Shown here: positions 35,850-48,900 of the stretch, in pieces
Position numbering within the stretch: the first letter of the stretch is position 1
Layout of the letters: every line of letters begins with the position of its first letter
From: Tetrahymena elliotti 4EA
Taxonomy: Eukaryota; Ciliophora; Oligohymenophorea; Hymenostomatida; Tetrahymenidae
Length of the DNA stretch: 64,000 nucleotides
Direction: 5' to 3'
NCBI GenBank assembly: GCA_000231825.2
Contig: AFXF02001633.1
Location: 1 to 64,000 of the forward strand
Position numbers and translations under genes: made by a program
The notes under the pieces: model-generated
Seen by the model: only the letters and a program-made list of their open reading frames with translations
What the model was told of the DNA's origin: nothing
Database searches by the model: none

Positions 35850-38800
35850 ATGAATAATTTATAAGGGAATATTTCAAATAATAACCCTGATCCGAATTAC
35901 GCCCCAACTAGTTCTACTGGACAGCATTAATCTAGCGAAGGATATAATAACAAGGCAGTAGGAGGTTCAACAATCAGGAACTCTCTTCAAAGTTAGCAAA
36001 CATAATCTTCAGTAGGTAGTATGATAATGCAAAACAACTAAAGTAATAACAGTAATAACTCCTAGGGGGATTATTTGAAAAGTAGCATGAACAGCAATAA
36101 TTCTAATAATTCTCTTAATTAAAACTATCAAGGAAGCAGTATAGGTTAATAGCCTTCAGCGCGAAGAGCTAGTTCAAATCAAAATATGATGGGATACCCT
36201 AATAATAGCGGAAATTCATAGAATTAATAAAAGCAATCATAGTAGCATCTTTCAACTTAGTCACAATAAATGTATAAAGATGATGATAGTGGTTCCAATT
36301 TGCACACTGGAAAAGTTTCTCAAAGCAATCACCATCAGCATTCATTAGGCATGCAACAAAATTCATAACAACTTTCTCATAGCATGGATTTAGAAAAGTC
36401 GGAGTCTATTTAATCCTAGTAATTCCAATTACAGTAGTAATAAAATTCTAATTTAGGTTCAGCAAATCCCCCTGCAGGATCATCATAAGCAGGCTAAGGT
36501 GCATCTAGCTCAGCATAAGGAGGTGCTGGTTCACAATCAGCATAAGCAAATTCAGCTGCAGGCAACAAAACTCCTGCAATTAACCGTCTAGAAGCTTAAG
36601 ATGTTATTATTAATTTTAAAAAGCACTTACTAGATAAATGGAAAAAAAATAAAGCTAAATAACATGTAAACAAGATAATTCATTATCATGTTCAGCATAC
36701 ATTCTTTCTTCGTTATGCAGCTCCATTATTTTTAAAAGATTATTAAGAATTACTCAATACTAATCTCTAGTAAGCAGGCTAGAATAACAATAACAGGGAA
36801 TAGGGCTTGATTTCCACACTTAAACAAATTAATTAAGACATTTTAAATGGGAGTAAAAAAACAAAAAGTGTTGATGTTTTATAGTCTTATCTCAACAAAC
36901 TTGATGAGAAAGAACAACTCAACTAGTTTTTGGAAGTTTTAGTATTTATTTTATTTGGTGAAACACCTTATTAAATACCTTTAGAACTCAATGAACGCAA
37001 GAAAAATCTCTTTCACTATGTATCTCCCATTATTGCTTTTTTAATTATTTTTTATATTCATGCTGAAAAGAAACCATAAACTCTCGATGAACTTGTAACC
37101 CGCTCTGGATTGAAGTAACTCTATAAAAATATAAAAGTACCTTGCAAAGATGTAGATCCTGATGATCCTAATGCTGCAAATGCTAATGATTCTGATGAGG
37201 ATGAAGATGACGAAATGATCGATGAAGAGGGAGATTCTGCCCAGTAGAATTCAGGTTAAAATAATATATAAAATACTGCATCTAAGTAGTAGCCTTCCAA
37301 TACATCTTAGCAGTAATCCTCTTCCTAATAAAAAAATGCCACTGGCAGCCAATCTGGTTCTTCAGGTGCAGGCCCTTCTTTAAAAAAGAAGAACTCCTAG
37401 CATCCTACCAGCGAAAGCATGAAAGAGGAAGATGACGACTAATAAAATTAAGATGATAAATAATCTTCTCAATCTGGAATACGCAGCACCCCTCAGTTTT
37501 TAGATTTAGAAAAAACTCTACAATAGCAAAAATAATAAATATCTCAATAAGTCCTTAATTAATAATAGAATATATACAATCCATAAGGAAATACAAATAT
37601 GATATAAAAGCGCAACCCTATGAGTGGTGGTAGTGCAAGTGGTAATTTGATGTCAGGATCACTCTCATAATCTGGGTAATAGCCAAATGGTATGATTCAC
37701 CCTTCTTCATCATAAAGTATGCATCATCATCATCATCACCACCACCATCACCATCACTAGATGCATTCGATGGGCACAAATAATCCTTCGAATTCAAGTA
37801 ACAACCCAGGCAGCATGAATAAAACATCCAGTTCTTCTTATTAGCCACAGTAAACACAATCAAAACAGCATTACTACTCCAACAGCAATAAGAACATTAA
37901 TACTGGTAAAATTATGTTTTTTATAAAATTCATTTATTTCTTTCTTATGTTATTTAAATTGTGTTAGAATAATCCTCACAAAAATGTATTTTCATTCAGC
38001 AAATTTTTGTTTTAATCATTCAAGAGTAGATAGTTAATTAAAAAAACAAACAAATTCATTGAAATTTTTTAAAAATTTTAAATTCTTAAATAAGTTTGCT
38101 GAGATAAAAATTAAAATTTTTTGAATTGAGAAAAGCAACCAATCAATTAAAAAAAAAGAAAAATTTGAAGAATATTTGAACAAATTCATTATTTCCTTTT
38201 TACTTTTATCACCCTACTCTAATAATCAATAAATAATCCTTTCTAATTTTCAAACTATCAAATTAAAAACAGCTAGCACCTACTAAATTCACCAATGATT
38301 AAATCAATGTAATTAAAAAAAATTTGAAGATAATGATGAATATGATGAAGATACTCAGCATGACCTTTCATCTCTTACTAATCAGAGTATATATCCTAGC
38401 TAAAATACACCTCCCAACATCTATCACACAAATAATTAGAATTCTAATAGCTCTACTTATCCTCCAGACTACCCATATTCACTGCACAAGCAGTTCAGTT
38501 ATAATCCTTAATTGAATTAAAATAGCTCATTGCATTAAAGGTACACATCTTCTTAAAGCTTCTCAGAGTATACTAACAACTTTGATTCTGTAAACATAAC
38601 TCCAAGAAATTCTTAATTCTAGCAAAATCAATAGTTTCCTCCTTATAAAGGTCACTCAGGAAATCAATAAAATTATTAGGAAAATAGGTATAATGTGTAA
38701 AATCTTAGTTCTGATACTGGCTCTAATCTGAAAGCAAAAAATTAAGTTCATACTCCTTTTAGCTAATAATACTAATATTAAAAATAAGCTTTAAATTAAT

Positions 38801-39120
38801 AAAATCATAATAGCTAAAGCATTTTACAGTAGAATTAAGTAAGTGAATTTTAGGAATCAAGCATTAGACCTGCATCTGGTAGTTTTTAAGGTGAATAGCA
38901 ATAATATAAAAATAGTAGATAATATTAGGATAGCATAGATAGTTAAAATAATAGTTCTATAAATAGCTAGTACTATCAGTCATAGCCAAAACAAGTAATA
39001 TAAAGCAGTTAGAATGCAATTATAAATAATTCTCAAAGTTACCCAAATACAGCAGGCAGAGATAATATGAATAGAAATTTCTAAATGCAAAATCAATAGA
39101 TTTAATACAGAAAAGTTTGA
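35850..39120 (+). CDS. Q/N/S-rich protein with poly-His tract, 948 aa
   Basis: Two exons (35850-37905, 38330-39120; TGA 39118-39120) join in phase to 948 residues. The N-terminal ~240 residues are Asn/Ser/Gln-rich. Residues ~247-430 are the only globular-looking part (DVIINFKKHLLDKWKKNKAK, then HHVQHTFFLRYAAP-like helices, VLVFILFGETPYQIPLEL, HYVSPIIAFLIIFYIHAE). An acidic stretch and Ser/Gln-rich DNA follow, then 12 consecutive His (37722-37757). Exon 2 is almost pure Gln/Asn/Ser/Tyr. The helical core has no family I recognise. Low-complexity flanks like these suit condensate-forming or scaffold proteins, which is inference. The 424-nt intron is one of the longest in the window. Confidence 0.85.
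37722..37757 (+). repeat. Poly-histidine microsatellite (12 His codons)
   Basis: Five CAT, three CAC, then CAT, CAC, CAT, CAC in frame, flanked by Met codons. The antisense strand reads as a Gly/Asp stretch, which explains a spurious minus-strand frame at 37618-37863. Confidence 0.9.
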
Positions 39121-42119
39121 TAATTAGTTTAATTTCTGCATATTATAATTCAAAAAATTCTTCAAAGAATTAGCAAAAATTCATACATAATAAAAGGTGT
39201 TACTTAGTTAAATCAATTATTTAGTTAAAAGAAAAAATGAGCAAAAGTGATGAAAATTTAGTAAAAATAATTTATCTGATGGAGGTCGGTAGTAATTAAT
39301 AATAATAATAATAATAATAAAATTAGAAAGAGTGTGTATTAATTAGCATATGGAAACGAAACCAAAATTATTATTTAATAAATAAAAGATTAATGAATGA
39401 ATGAAATAACGAATTTATATATTTATCAATCAATTACTCACTCATTAGCTTACTTACTTATTAGTTAAAAATTATTGCCTAAATATTAGTTGTAAGTAGG
39501 AAAATCTGTTATTATTAAACAATTTCAATAATTTATCAATTTAAGAACAGCACTTTTAATTATTCATAATCAACCAAGGGTATTTGTCTGTCAATCTATC
39601 TATCAATCTACCTAGTTACTTAAGAATAGAAATAATTAATTTCAAATATAACTCTCATCACTCACTCCATTAATTCAAATGTGGATGAATAGTAAAACTC
39701 TATTTAAAAATATCTTAAGACAATATAATTTTCTACCTACAGCAAATCTTTCTAGCAAGCAAGCAAATATTCTATAAATTAATAAAAATAACATAATATA
39801 GTGTAGCATATAAATTTGAACAGAAAGAAAGAATAACAATAGAAGACTCAAAAGAATAAATTATTGCAAGCAAACAATAAATAATAATATTTAAAACATT
39901 TCAAAATTTAAAAATCCTTTTAAATAAAATATATTATAAAGCCTGTATTGATATCCATCCCATCATCATCATATAATCATTATCTATCATGAACTATATA
40001 AATCAAAAAAAACACTAACTGATGATTATATAATCACCTAAAAAATAGTCATCGATCAATAAACACTTTTAATGCCAATAAACAATAATAATATTAATAA
40101 ATTATGTAAAAAATGTATTAATATTATATAGTGTATATAATAATATTAAATCATAAATTAATTAAATTTAAAAGAAATATTTCTCTGATTTATTTATAAC
40201 TACTTTTTATATTTTCTAAAGTGTTCATATAGTATCTTCAAATTAACAAATTATTCAAACTCTTTTATTTTATTTGATTAATTAATATCTTCATTCTATA
40301 ATTTTTTTAGCTTTTTTAATGATATATTAAAAATTTAGATCCTACTTTTAAATACTTCAAAAATAAATATTTTGAGTTTATTAGAAAAGAGTAATTTTGT
40401 TAAAATGTTAAAAGAAAAACATGATCATAGACTTAAGTTAAAAATTGGAGTTTTTAAATTAAAATTAAAACTAAAATAAGTGACACATTGAATTATTTAA
40501 AGAAGCTAACTCAATTTTATAAATAAAAAAATAAAAGATAATTACTAGAATGTTTCTTTTTTGTTGGTCTTTAAACTTTGATTCATTTTATTTTTTTACT
40601 TCTTCAAAAGTAAAAATCATTCGAACTTTGGTAAAGTTTAAACTAATTTTAATTTCCTATTGGTATTAATTGTCTATGATCTAGAACATGCTAAATATCT
40701 AACAAGGTATGGGATCCTATAAATAGATTAAAGAGAAAAGTAGTATTTTCTATCAGATATTTTTTGGAATTCTTTTAATAAATATCTGATATGAAATAAA
40801 CCATTTAATTTTTTTTTTAATTCGAATTGAAAAAGATTATTATATTTCTAAAAGTTTTCCAATTAAATAACAACTCAAGCAACAACACAAGAAATCCAAA
40901 CTAAAAAATTGATTTTGTAACACATTAAATTTAAATAATAAAAAATATAAATCATCAATTAAAAGCTTTGAATAAAAATCTTGATTGAAAACTCAAAAAT
41001 TTTAAGTATTTTTTAAATTAATTTTTTGTTATTTGATAATATTTTAATTAATTTAAATAGATAAAATATCTCAAATATATTATTATTTAGCCATTAAAAT
41101 TTGATCATAGACAAATTCATAAAACTGATAAAAATACTTTTAAATATTCAAAATTCTTTCTAAAATAAGAGACTTATTTATTTTTAACCTAATTATTTTC
41201 AAATTAAAACTGAAATTACAAAAGCAGTTGATTTTATTTTTTTGAACAAAAATAAATTCAAGCTTGAAAAAAAATTGAAGTAATAAAAAAAACCACAACC
41301 ATATCAGTTTTAATGACTGATTAGTACTATTTAGTAATTAATATTAAAATAAAAATACATTCTTTAAAATCTAAAAATAGAAGCTGTTTGAGTAATAAAA
41401 TATTAATTTGAGGGAGAAAATTTTCTTTTTTTATGGCTTAACTTATTCTAAATTATTGTTTTAAATTTTATAGAAATATAATAAGACAGTTAAAAATTAT
41501 TTATCAATTATTGAGATGTAAAAATAATCAAAATACTGAGGACATTTTTAATTGAAATTTTTTAAGAAGATTTATTAAATTTGAATTAAATAAATGATTT
41601 CTGGTATTTGTTTAGAGCATGTAGAATTTTACTTTTTTGTTATGCCTTTAGTGCTTTTATTTACTTGTTTTTGTTTATTTATTTCATAAGATAAAATTGG
41701 GAATACATTATAGTAATTAAGATTGGCTTTTGATTATCACTATGCTTAGACTTTTTATTGTTCAGAGAGGTTTAGTTATTCTATTTTCAATAGGAAACTA
41801 TAATAAATAAATTATTAAAAAACTATCAACATAACTAAATAAAGCTATTCAAACATTAATAATATATATAACAATTATTATCTTAAAATATTAAAAGTCT
41901 TAAAACAGAAAGCAAGTTTTTTCTATCATATTTTTACAACTCAAATAGAAATTACTATTGCGGCCATTAACAGTAACATTCAATATTTATAAAGAATTAG
42001 TTTTTTTACATTTTTTATTAGAGTTTTAAGATATTACAATAGGCTCTTTAATAAATAAAAATCTAAATATTAAAATTAGAATCTATCAATCATTATTATT
42101 GCTAGCTTAGATTAAAAAA
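39121..42119. other. 3.0-kb AT-rich intergenic desert
   Basis: The largest gene-free stretch. It includes an (AAT)n microsatellite at about 39298-39321 and short degenerate tetra/penta-nucleotide patches near 39415-39470 and 39590-39625 (atttatcaatcaattactcactcatt; tgtctgtcaatctatctatcaatc). A perfect 14-bp palindrome tgattatataatca lies at about 40023-40036. No coding frame or RNA gene is convincing. Confidence 0.55.
39298..39321. repeat. (AAT)n microsatellite
   Basis: About eight tandem AAT units about 180 bp past the stop of the 948-aa gene. A 50-codon ciliate-code frame crosses it as poly-Gln, but has no other support. Confidence 0.85.
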
Positions 42120-43091
42120 ATGAGTAAAAATAAAGTAGCTGATCTTGCATCATTATCCAAACTTAAAATTGACCAACCTTCAGCAGATACTAAAAAAAAA
42201 GAAGAAATCAAAAAGAAATAGAAATAAGGTTTGATTAGTCAAGAAATGGCAATTGAATAGTTGAAAAGTAAGAATTCTTCATCAGAAAATGATGGATAGG
42301 TACCGGGTTCACCATCAAAGAAGTTACAGAATCAGTAGTCGCAAGATACGTTAGTTAATACAAATCCACCTTCATAACCTTTAAAACCAAAAAAGAAGAT
42401 AAAAGGCATCTTATGTTAAGATGACCATGCAAAGAAGAATGTGAAGACACAGTCTCCTCTCCAAACTGATTATCCAATAGATGAAAGAAAAGATCACTTT
42501 GGAGTAGTAATTTCAAAAGGAACAAGCAAAAATCATAGAATCTACTTTAATCCACAGATACAGGAGGTTTATGAAGTGGAGAATTGGAAAGAATATAATA
42601 TAGAAGAAAAGTATGGTTTATGTTCATGTAGATGTAATACCTTTTAAATGACTTTACTCACCATCCTTGCAATGTGAGTAATGTGCTCTCTTTTCCTGTG
42701 CAAGCTTTTGACCATTATTCTATTAATCTTTTTCTCTCTCTTTTTTCATTCACTTGTTACATTTATTAAATTCATTTTATTTTTTAATTATTTTTGCGTT
42801 TGCTTTTTATTTTCATTTGTTTTTTTCAATAATCATTTTATTCTTTTTTTATTTTTTATTTTTGTAGTTTCTTCCCATTTTTATTGTTTTTGTTTGAATT
42901 AAATATTTGATACTTATTTTCAGCTAATTAAAAATTCAAGGTTTGTACTAAGCCAGCTAAGAGACTATCTAATCTCTAGTAGATTATAATGAAACAAAAC
43001 TCAAATATCTTTTGCTCTAGTTATGTAAATAAAACCTCTCTTCTATTACTATTTTAATATATTAATAAAACAAAAAACAAGAAATATGAAG
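42120..43091 (+). CDS. Small basic protein, about 180-240 aa (3' exon uncertain)
   Basis: ATG at 42120. If unspliced it ends at TGA 42675-42677 (185 aa). The N-terminal half is Lys/Gln-rich; the better-conserved-looking part is KGTSKNHRIYFNPQIQEVYE followed by VENWKEYN and CSCRC. An aromatic RIYF flanked by acidic residues recalls PP1-docking motifs, but weakly. The 3' end is probably spliced: donors at 42672/42673 (gtgagtaatg) or 42631 (gtaatacc) precede a strongly T-rich stretch, and an acceptor at about 42923 (ttttcag) leads to DNA open in both resulting frames (for example SLVDYNETKLKYLLLQLCKQ). The end coordinate is an estimate. Function is unknown. Confidence 0.65.
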
Positions 43092-43648
43092 CCAGTATTT
43101 CCTAAAATCATTAATAAAATAAATTTTTTTGAAAAAAATAAAATGGTTCAGTTAATTAAGTAATATAATAAATAGTGGTATTTTTTGTTTTTATATTTTA
43201 TTTTTCCATAACAGATAAAACCAACCAATATCTTTCAATCAATCATTAAATATTTTTTTGTTTATTTACAGAATTTTAAAGTAAACACAAAATTTTTTTT
43301 CAATCTCTTTTTCAAATTGAAATTAATTCGTTTATTTATCTCATTATTATAACATATGTAAAACTTATGAGTAAGAATAAATTTTCTAAAAATACTGATT
43401 GTTTTTTTTTTGATTTAATTACAGTGACCAATTTAAATAATCAATTTTCTAATTAATTATTATAAATAATTATAAAGTTAGTTCATTTTTTTAAATTTTA
43501 TAATAAGAAGAAAGTAAACAAATTTTAAATAATAATTTATACCTAAACATAGATAAAAAAACATAAAAGAATAGCGCATTAAAAAAAAAAATTTGTTGGT
43601 TGAATTTAATTAATTAATTTTAAATAACATAAAAGCAAATAAAAATAA
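43092..43648. other. AT-rich intergenic region
   Basis: About 550 bp between two plus-strand genes. It contains a partial look-alike of the Tetrahymena chromosome-breakage sequence near 43212-43230, judged not functional (see rejected list). No gene. Confidence 0.6.
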
Positions 43649-44976
43649 ATGAAAATAAGCAGATTAATCTTTATAATCTTTGTTAGTCAAATAGTCTACT
43701 CATAAAGTGAGAAGCAATTATCTTAGTATAAAGACTTAAGTGAATGCTTCTTATCAGATGCTTACATCAATTTTGTTGATATTATTCTTTCTAACACAAC
43801 ATAGGTGGATGGGTACATACATTTGCAGTTCACAGTTTACAGGCTTTACTCTACATGTTATGATATAGAGGCTCATTTTTAAAAAGGAAAAGATAAATTT
43901 AAAATGAAATAGCTCTATGGTCTTTAACAGGATGGGAATTAGTATTCTCCAGTTACAATTGACTTGAAATTTCCTGTATACGAAATTCAAACAATCTGCC
44001 AATAAGATAGCACTCCCTACATTAATTAGTGTAAACTTACTTTTAGTATTTTTAGAAAAGGTACAAAAGACGAAGTGGGAACAAATACTATAGCTATGGA
44101 AGCAATATACAATTAATATTCTTATATACGCTACATTTCTTGGATAAGAGTCTCTGATTCATAATAAAGATAAACATAATATAGATACTCTTAGTCATTT
44201 TAGGAGATTTAATAACCAGAAAATAATTTAGTCGTCACTGCTTCTTAGTATAATAAACTTGCAGAGCTTGATCCTTACTATCCAATTAAAGTTAAATTCC
44301 TGATGGAGAATATAGCCAATTTCGAAAATCAAGTAAAGTATGATCAAAACTCCTCAATATACTAAAATTTTATAAGAAGTAAAACCTTGTCAATAAAATT
44401 TGAGAACTATCCCACTTTATATATTTTAAAAGCAGAAGTAGGAATTACATATAACATAAATTCTACTGAATTTACCTAAAGAAATAGCACTCTAATATCA
44501 ATCAATGAAAACAAACTCTTTATAAATTTCTAAGACTCATTTGAGATTGTTCAAGAAATCTTACTTTGTGGTAAATTTATTTCTATTTTAGAATGAATAA
44601 ATGTTTTAAAATTTTTTTTAAAGATAAAATAGTGGTTATTAAGATGTTTTTGAAAATTAAGCTAGTTAAAGATAGCTATTTCTAAATCGAGAGAATTCCT
44701 TTTTATAGCGATGTCTAAGAATAGTAAGAACCAGAGGAGTATGATATATAAAAAATATTGAGCTAGTATTATATAATTGGTGTGGTGTTTGCTATCTTAC
44801 TGGCGATGTATTTACTTTAGATATTAGTAATTAAAAAATTAAAGAACAAGAAACTATAAAGTACTAATGAAAAACCTAAATTATCCAGATAAATTTCTGA
44901 TGAAGAAAATAATTCAAAAAATGTAAATATCAACAATTTGATAGATCAATCAGAAGAAATAAAAGATTAATTTTGA
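43649..44976 (+). CDS. Type I membrane protein, 424 aa, unknown function
   Basis: Two exons (43649-44570, 44624-44976) join to 424 residues. The N-terminus is a signal peptide (MKISRLIFIIFVSQIVYS). The lumenal/extracellular part (~20-350) is beta-rich with scattered Cys pairs (DLSECFLSDAYINF, VYRLYSTCYDIEAHF, TICQQDSTPYINQCKLTF) and Asn-X-Ser/Thr sites. One transmembrane helix lies at about residues 355-377 (IIGVVFAILLAMYLLQILV), followed by a Lys-rich stop-transfer and a ~45-residue charged cytosolic tail. This topology fits a cell-surface or secretory-pathway protein. No family is recognised. The 53-nt intron has clean gtaaat...aaag ends. Confidence 0.87.
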
Positions 44977-45993
44977 TTCAAAATTGAAATTGTCTCCTAA
45001 ACATAACTTAATATTTAAAAAAATAATTAAAATTTAATAAATTTATTCAACTAAAACATATTTACTAGTCTATTATATTTTAAGTTAATTTACTTTTATT
45101 TTCTGTTGTATGCAGACTTAATAATTCGTACCAATCTACTAATAAACACTGGTTAAAATTTTCAAATGTATAATTGAACTAAATTTGATCAATAAATTTT
45201 TTAATTACTTGTAATTTAATTTTTTATAAAAATAAAATTATTTTTAGTTTTCAAAAAATTTACAAAAATTTTTAGAATTATTTGAAAGTTGATTCTTTTA
45301 ATCTTTGATAAATGTTTAAAAAATAAAATTAATATTATTTTAAAAAAGTATTAAATAATTAGCAAGAAACATCTTAAAAAAATGTAATGATGCTCATTAA
45401 TTTTTTGAGGGTCATGAGAAAAATAATTAAAAACTTTTATTGTTCAGTTCGTTTGTATTTGATTTTTTGAAAATACAAATATAAAAACAAAATTCATTAC
45501 TATAATAATGCTACTACTGGAAATTTTCCATTCTTTGAATATTATTGTCAATTAAAAGATTTGAATATCAAAAATTGCTTGGAATTTTATTACTTTCCTT
45601 TTTGAAGAAAATGAGAGTCATCTAAGAAAATCAGTCAAATTTATTACTTTGTTTTATGAATTTTTAAATATAAAATAAAAATAAATTTTTTTATTGTTTG
45701 AGAAAGATTCAGTGAAATCGTTGAATGTTATATCTTTTAAATGAATTCTTAAATTGAAAAGACAGTAAACATTCTAAAATAGGTATATTTTTTTGTTTTG
45801 AGCTGATTAAGAAAAGAAGTATAACATAGTAAAAAGTGGGAAACAAAAAAATCAAAAAATATTCAATCAAATACTCATTTCATTTGATTTTTTATTTGTA
45901 GATAGTTATGCTGAGTAATTTAATATACAATTTATAAGATTCTCATTGTAAATTTTATTAAATTAATAAATAAATAAGAAATAGTTAAAAGAA
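44977..45993. other. AT-rich intergenic region
   Basis: About 1 kb upstream of the giant gene, with no reading frame above background and no named motif. Confidence 0.6.
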
Positions 45994-48900
45994 ATGAGTT
46001 AATAGCCAACTTAGTCTTCGAGAGTCTCAAACCTAAGTTAAAGTCGCAAAATCATAAAAGCATAGAGATCAGTTACTTACAAAACAATCAATCCTACAGA
46101 TAAATTATCTTAATCTTTAGAACCAGAGACATATGTTTCTCCTAAGTCTGTAAGTTTTTAATTTGATAATTAAAATTATGTTGATTGTAATTGAATTAGC
46201 TGTCATAATCTTTTAAAAATTTTAAATAAAAAGTAACCTTCTGTGCCATAAATAAAGATAAGTTCTCAAATAACTCTTACACCAGGTTCTTCTAAAATGG
46301 CTGATAGCCAAATAAAAGATTAACTCCAATAATTTAACTCAAATACAAGCTTACAAAATCGTCATTAAGATAATCAATAGAATCTTAGAAATCAAAATAT
46401 GCAAAGCTTTGTATCAAATTAAGACATCAATAACAATACAAAAAAAAGGAGCGAAATGCACATACTAACTCCTAAAGATTACTCATAAAATTAATCATTT
46501 GTTTCTTCATTTGTATTCCAAATAAATTCTACAATACCAATTTCTTAGCAAGGTAATTTTTAAAGCGATTTTTGGATTTATTTTAAACTTTTAAAATATT
46601 TAATTTGAAAAAGCAAAGCAAACTTTGAAATAATTTATTACTATAAAAAAGGGCATTAGAATTCAAAGCAAAATACTTAACCCGTTCAACCAAAGAATGT
46701 GTAATCAGTTACAACATACCAAAGAACACCAATTCAAAATTATAAACAGGTATCGAATTGTTTATTTGAATTTAAAAGTAGAAAAAGATATTTAAAAAAT
46801 CTTAATAAGTAATATAAAGAGTCTTATTCATCAATAATTAGTCTACAAAAAAACGAGATAAACACAAAAGAAATTATTTATCTTAACATTTAGAAGCTAT
46901 TAAGCTGCATAAAAATAATTTGTTTATTCTAAAGTATTTATTAAATTAATAATAGGTAGGTATAGATTAATAAGGTTAGCAATACTAATAATAAGGGATA
47001 CAAATCGATGGGGTTTAAGTAAAAAGAATAACTACTGATGGTTCATTTTAGAATAATAATTCAAATTATTATTCTCCTATTGAAAGCAGATAAAATTGTA
47101 GAAGTTCTTTGAGTCTTTAGCCATCATAGCCTATTTTTGTAGCATAGCAAATTTAAGCACCTTAAAATAAACCTTAAAAATTTTCTATCCCTATTGAAAA
47201 GGCATACTATTAAAATTAAGCCCCAACTCCATTATAGAGTGATAGATCCATTCCAGCTTCAAAACCAGGAATAAATGAAAATAGGTTGAGAAGTTAACAC
47301 AGTTTATAAACAGGAGGATTACCAGATTCAAAATAAGAATAATTAGTAGAAGTAAACAAAAAATAAAACATATAAACAAGTATTTATGTGCAAGAAAAAG
47401 GAAATATAAGAGGCGAATCAGCCCCTCCAAATGCATTTAGCTATTCAGGAAACACTTCACTGGCTTCTTCGTTTTAACCTCCTCATTAGTTATCCTAAAA
47501 CAACTACTTACTTTAAAGCAATAACTTAAATACTTCTGTCTTTAATGTAGTTGTAAACGATTAGGATGGGTTAGAAGATTAGATTGTAATCTTTAAATTT
47601 AGTAATTTTTTTGTCTGATTTTTAATAAATTAAAATAGAAAAGAGGAAGAATTGAAAGTTAGCAATAAAATTCAGTGAGCAAAAATTTTTCTCCTGATAG
47701 CAAAAAGGGTATTTAAAACTCTGCTTTTATTGATTATAGTTACAAAAAGTCTATTACAGATAAAGTTTTAGCCATTTAAGTTTAACAAACAAAATTACAA
47801 TTCGATGAGATTCCATTGTAAGAAATCATAGGTAGACCTCCTCCCTATCAATAAAAATAATAGGCATTATAAATTTTAGGCTAGCCAATTGAATAAAAAG
47901 ATATTTATCATGCATCGTCTCCATAATTTGGATCAATATCGATACCTCCAAATAATCAAAACATAGAAATTTCCTAGGCTCCATATGAAATTGATTAAAT
48001 TTTAATGAATGATTATGATTCTTAAGCATAAAAATCAGATTAAAATAATTTGTCATTTTAGAAAGAAAATAATGGAATTGCTTAAATTTCTGAAAGATTA
48101 AAATAAGAATAAAATGCCCTTTCTGAAGTAAAATTAGAAAGTATTGTTTAGGCTTAAAATATTCCAAGTAAAATATTTATTTTTTTCTTTTTATAAACTC
48201 ACAAATTTAAATATTTAAATTAGTTTCAGATAATAGTTACACAAATAAAAAAGGTAGCAATAGATCAAGCACAGTTGACCAATTTAATTAAAATAAAGAT
48301 GGATAATTAACACCCTCTTAAGCTAAGTTGTTGGAAGAATTAAAGTAAGAATAAAAAGTGAGAGAAAGCGTTTTCAAAGATTAAAGTTAAATTGATTTAT
48401 CATCTAAGATCTTAGTAGTTGATTATAGCAATACAAAAGAAACATCTGCATCTGGACGTAGTGTAAGTAGTGATCCATACAAAGGATTAAATAGCTTTTC
48501 TTAAAAATATGAAGGTATTGTGGGATAATTGCCTTAATATGCTTCTTATTTAGATTCAAAAAATATTGGAAGTGATTTGGTCAAAAATTATTTAAATTAT
48601 GGAGTTCCATCACAGATAGCTAGTAACATAAAATAAAATCAAGATATTGAAAACTCTATTAAAGAAGTCAAAAAAAAAGACAAAGAATAAGAAGAAGAAG
48701 CTGTAAACAAGACATCAAAAACTTAAGAAGAAAAGGCAGAATAAATAACTCAACATAAAAATAACGTTGATAATTTATTACCTACCATTGTTAATAATGA
48801 TTAGAATTATTTACTCAATAATAATATTTAAGTATATGCAACTTAAATTTCATCCTTAAATAATAATATTTTAAACACTGCTTAAATCTCTAACAACGAT

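Noticed and set aside
37618..37863. Minus-strand frame with a Gly/Asp-rich run
   Set aside because: It is the antisense of the poly-His tract and Ser/Gln-rich exon of the 948-aa gene.
39238..39396. About 50-codon frame with poly-Gln over the (AAT)n repeat
   Set aside because: It is open mainly because TAA is a sense codon and the repeat has no other stop. The flanks look like 3' UTR.
42681..42902. Hydrophobic 73-codon ORF resembling a membrane peptide
   Set aside because: It is a T-rich stretch between plausible splice sites. Poly-T translates as Phe/Leu, so a pyrimidine-rich intron explains it.
43212..43230. Look-alike of the Tetrahymena chromosome breakage sequence (taaaaccaaccaatatcttt)
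   Set aside because: It shares the CCAACC core and a trailing TCTTT with the 15-mer I remember, but has an extra A and four intervening bases. The breakage signal tolerates few changes, and no telomeric repeats lie nearby.
47191..48167. Minus-strand frames opposite the giant gene
   Set aside because: They overlap exons 4-5 of the giant gene, whose plus-strand frame and splice phases are consistent. The antisense frames are Leu/Phe shadows of Gln/Asn/Lys codons.
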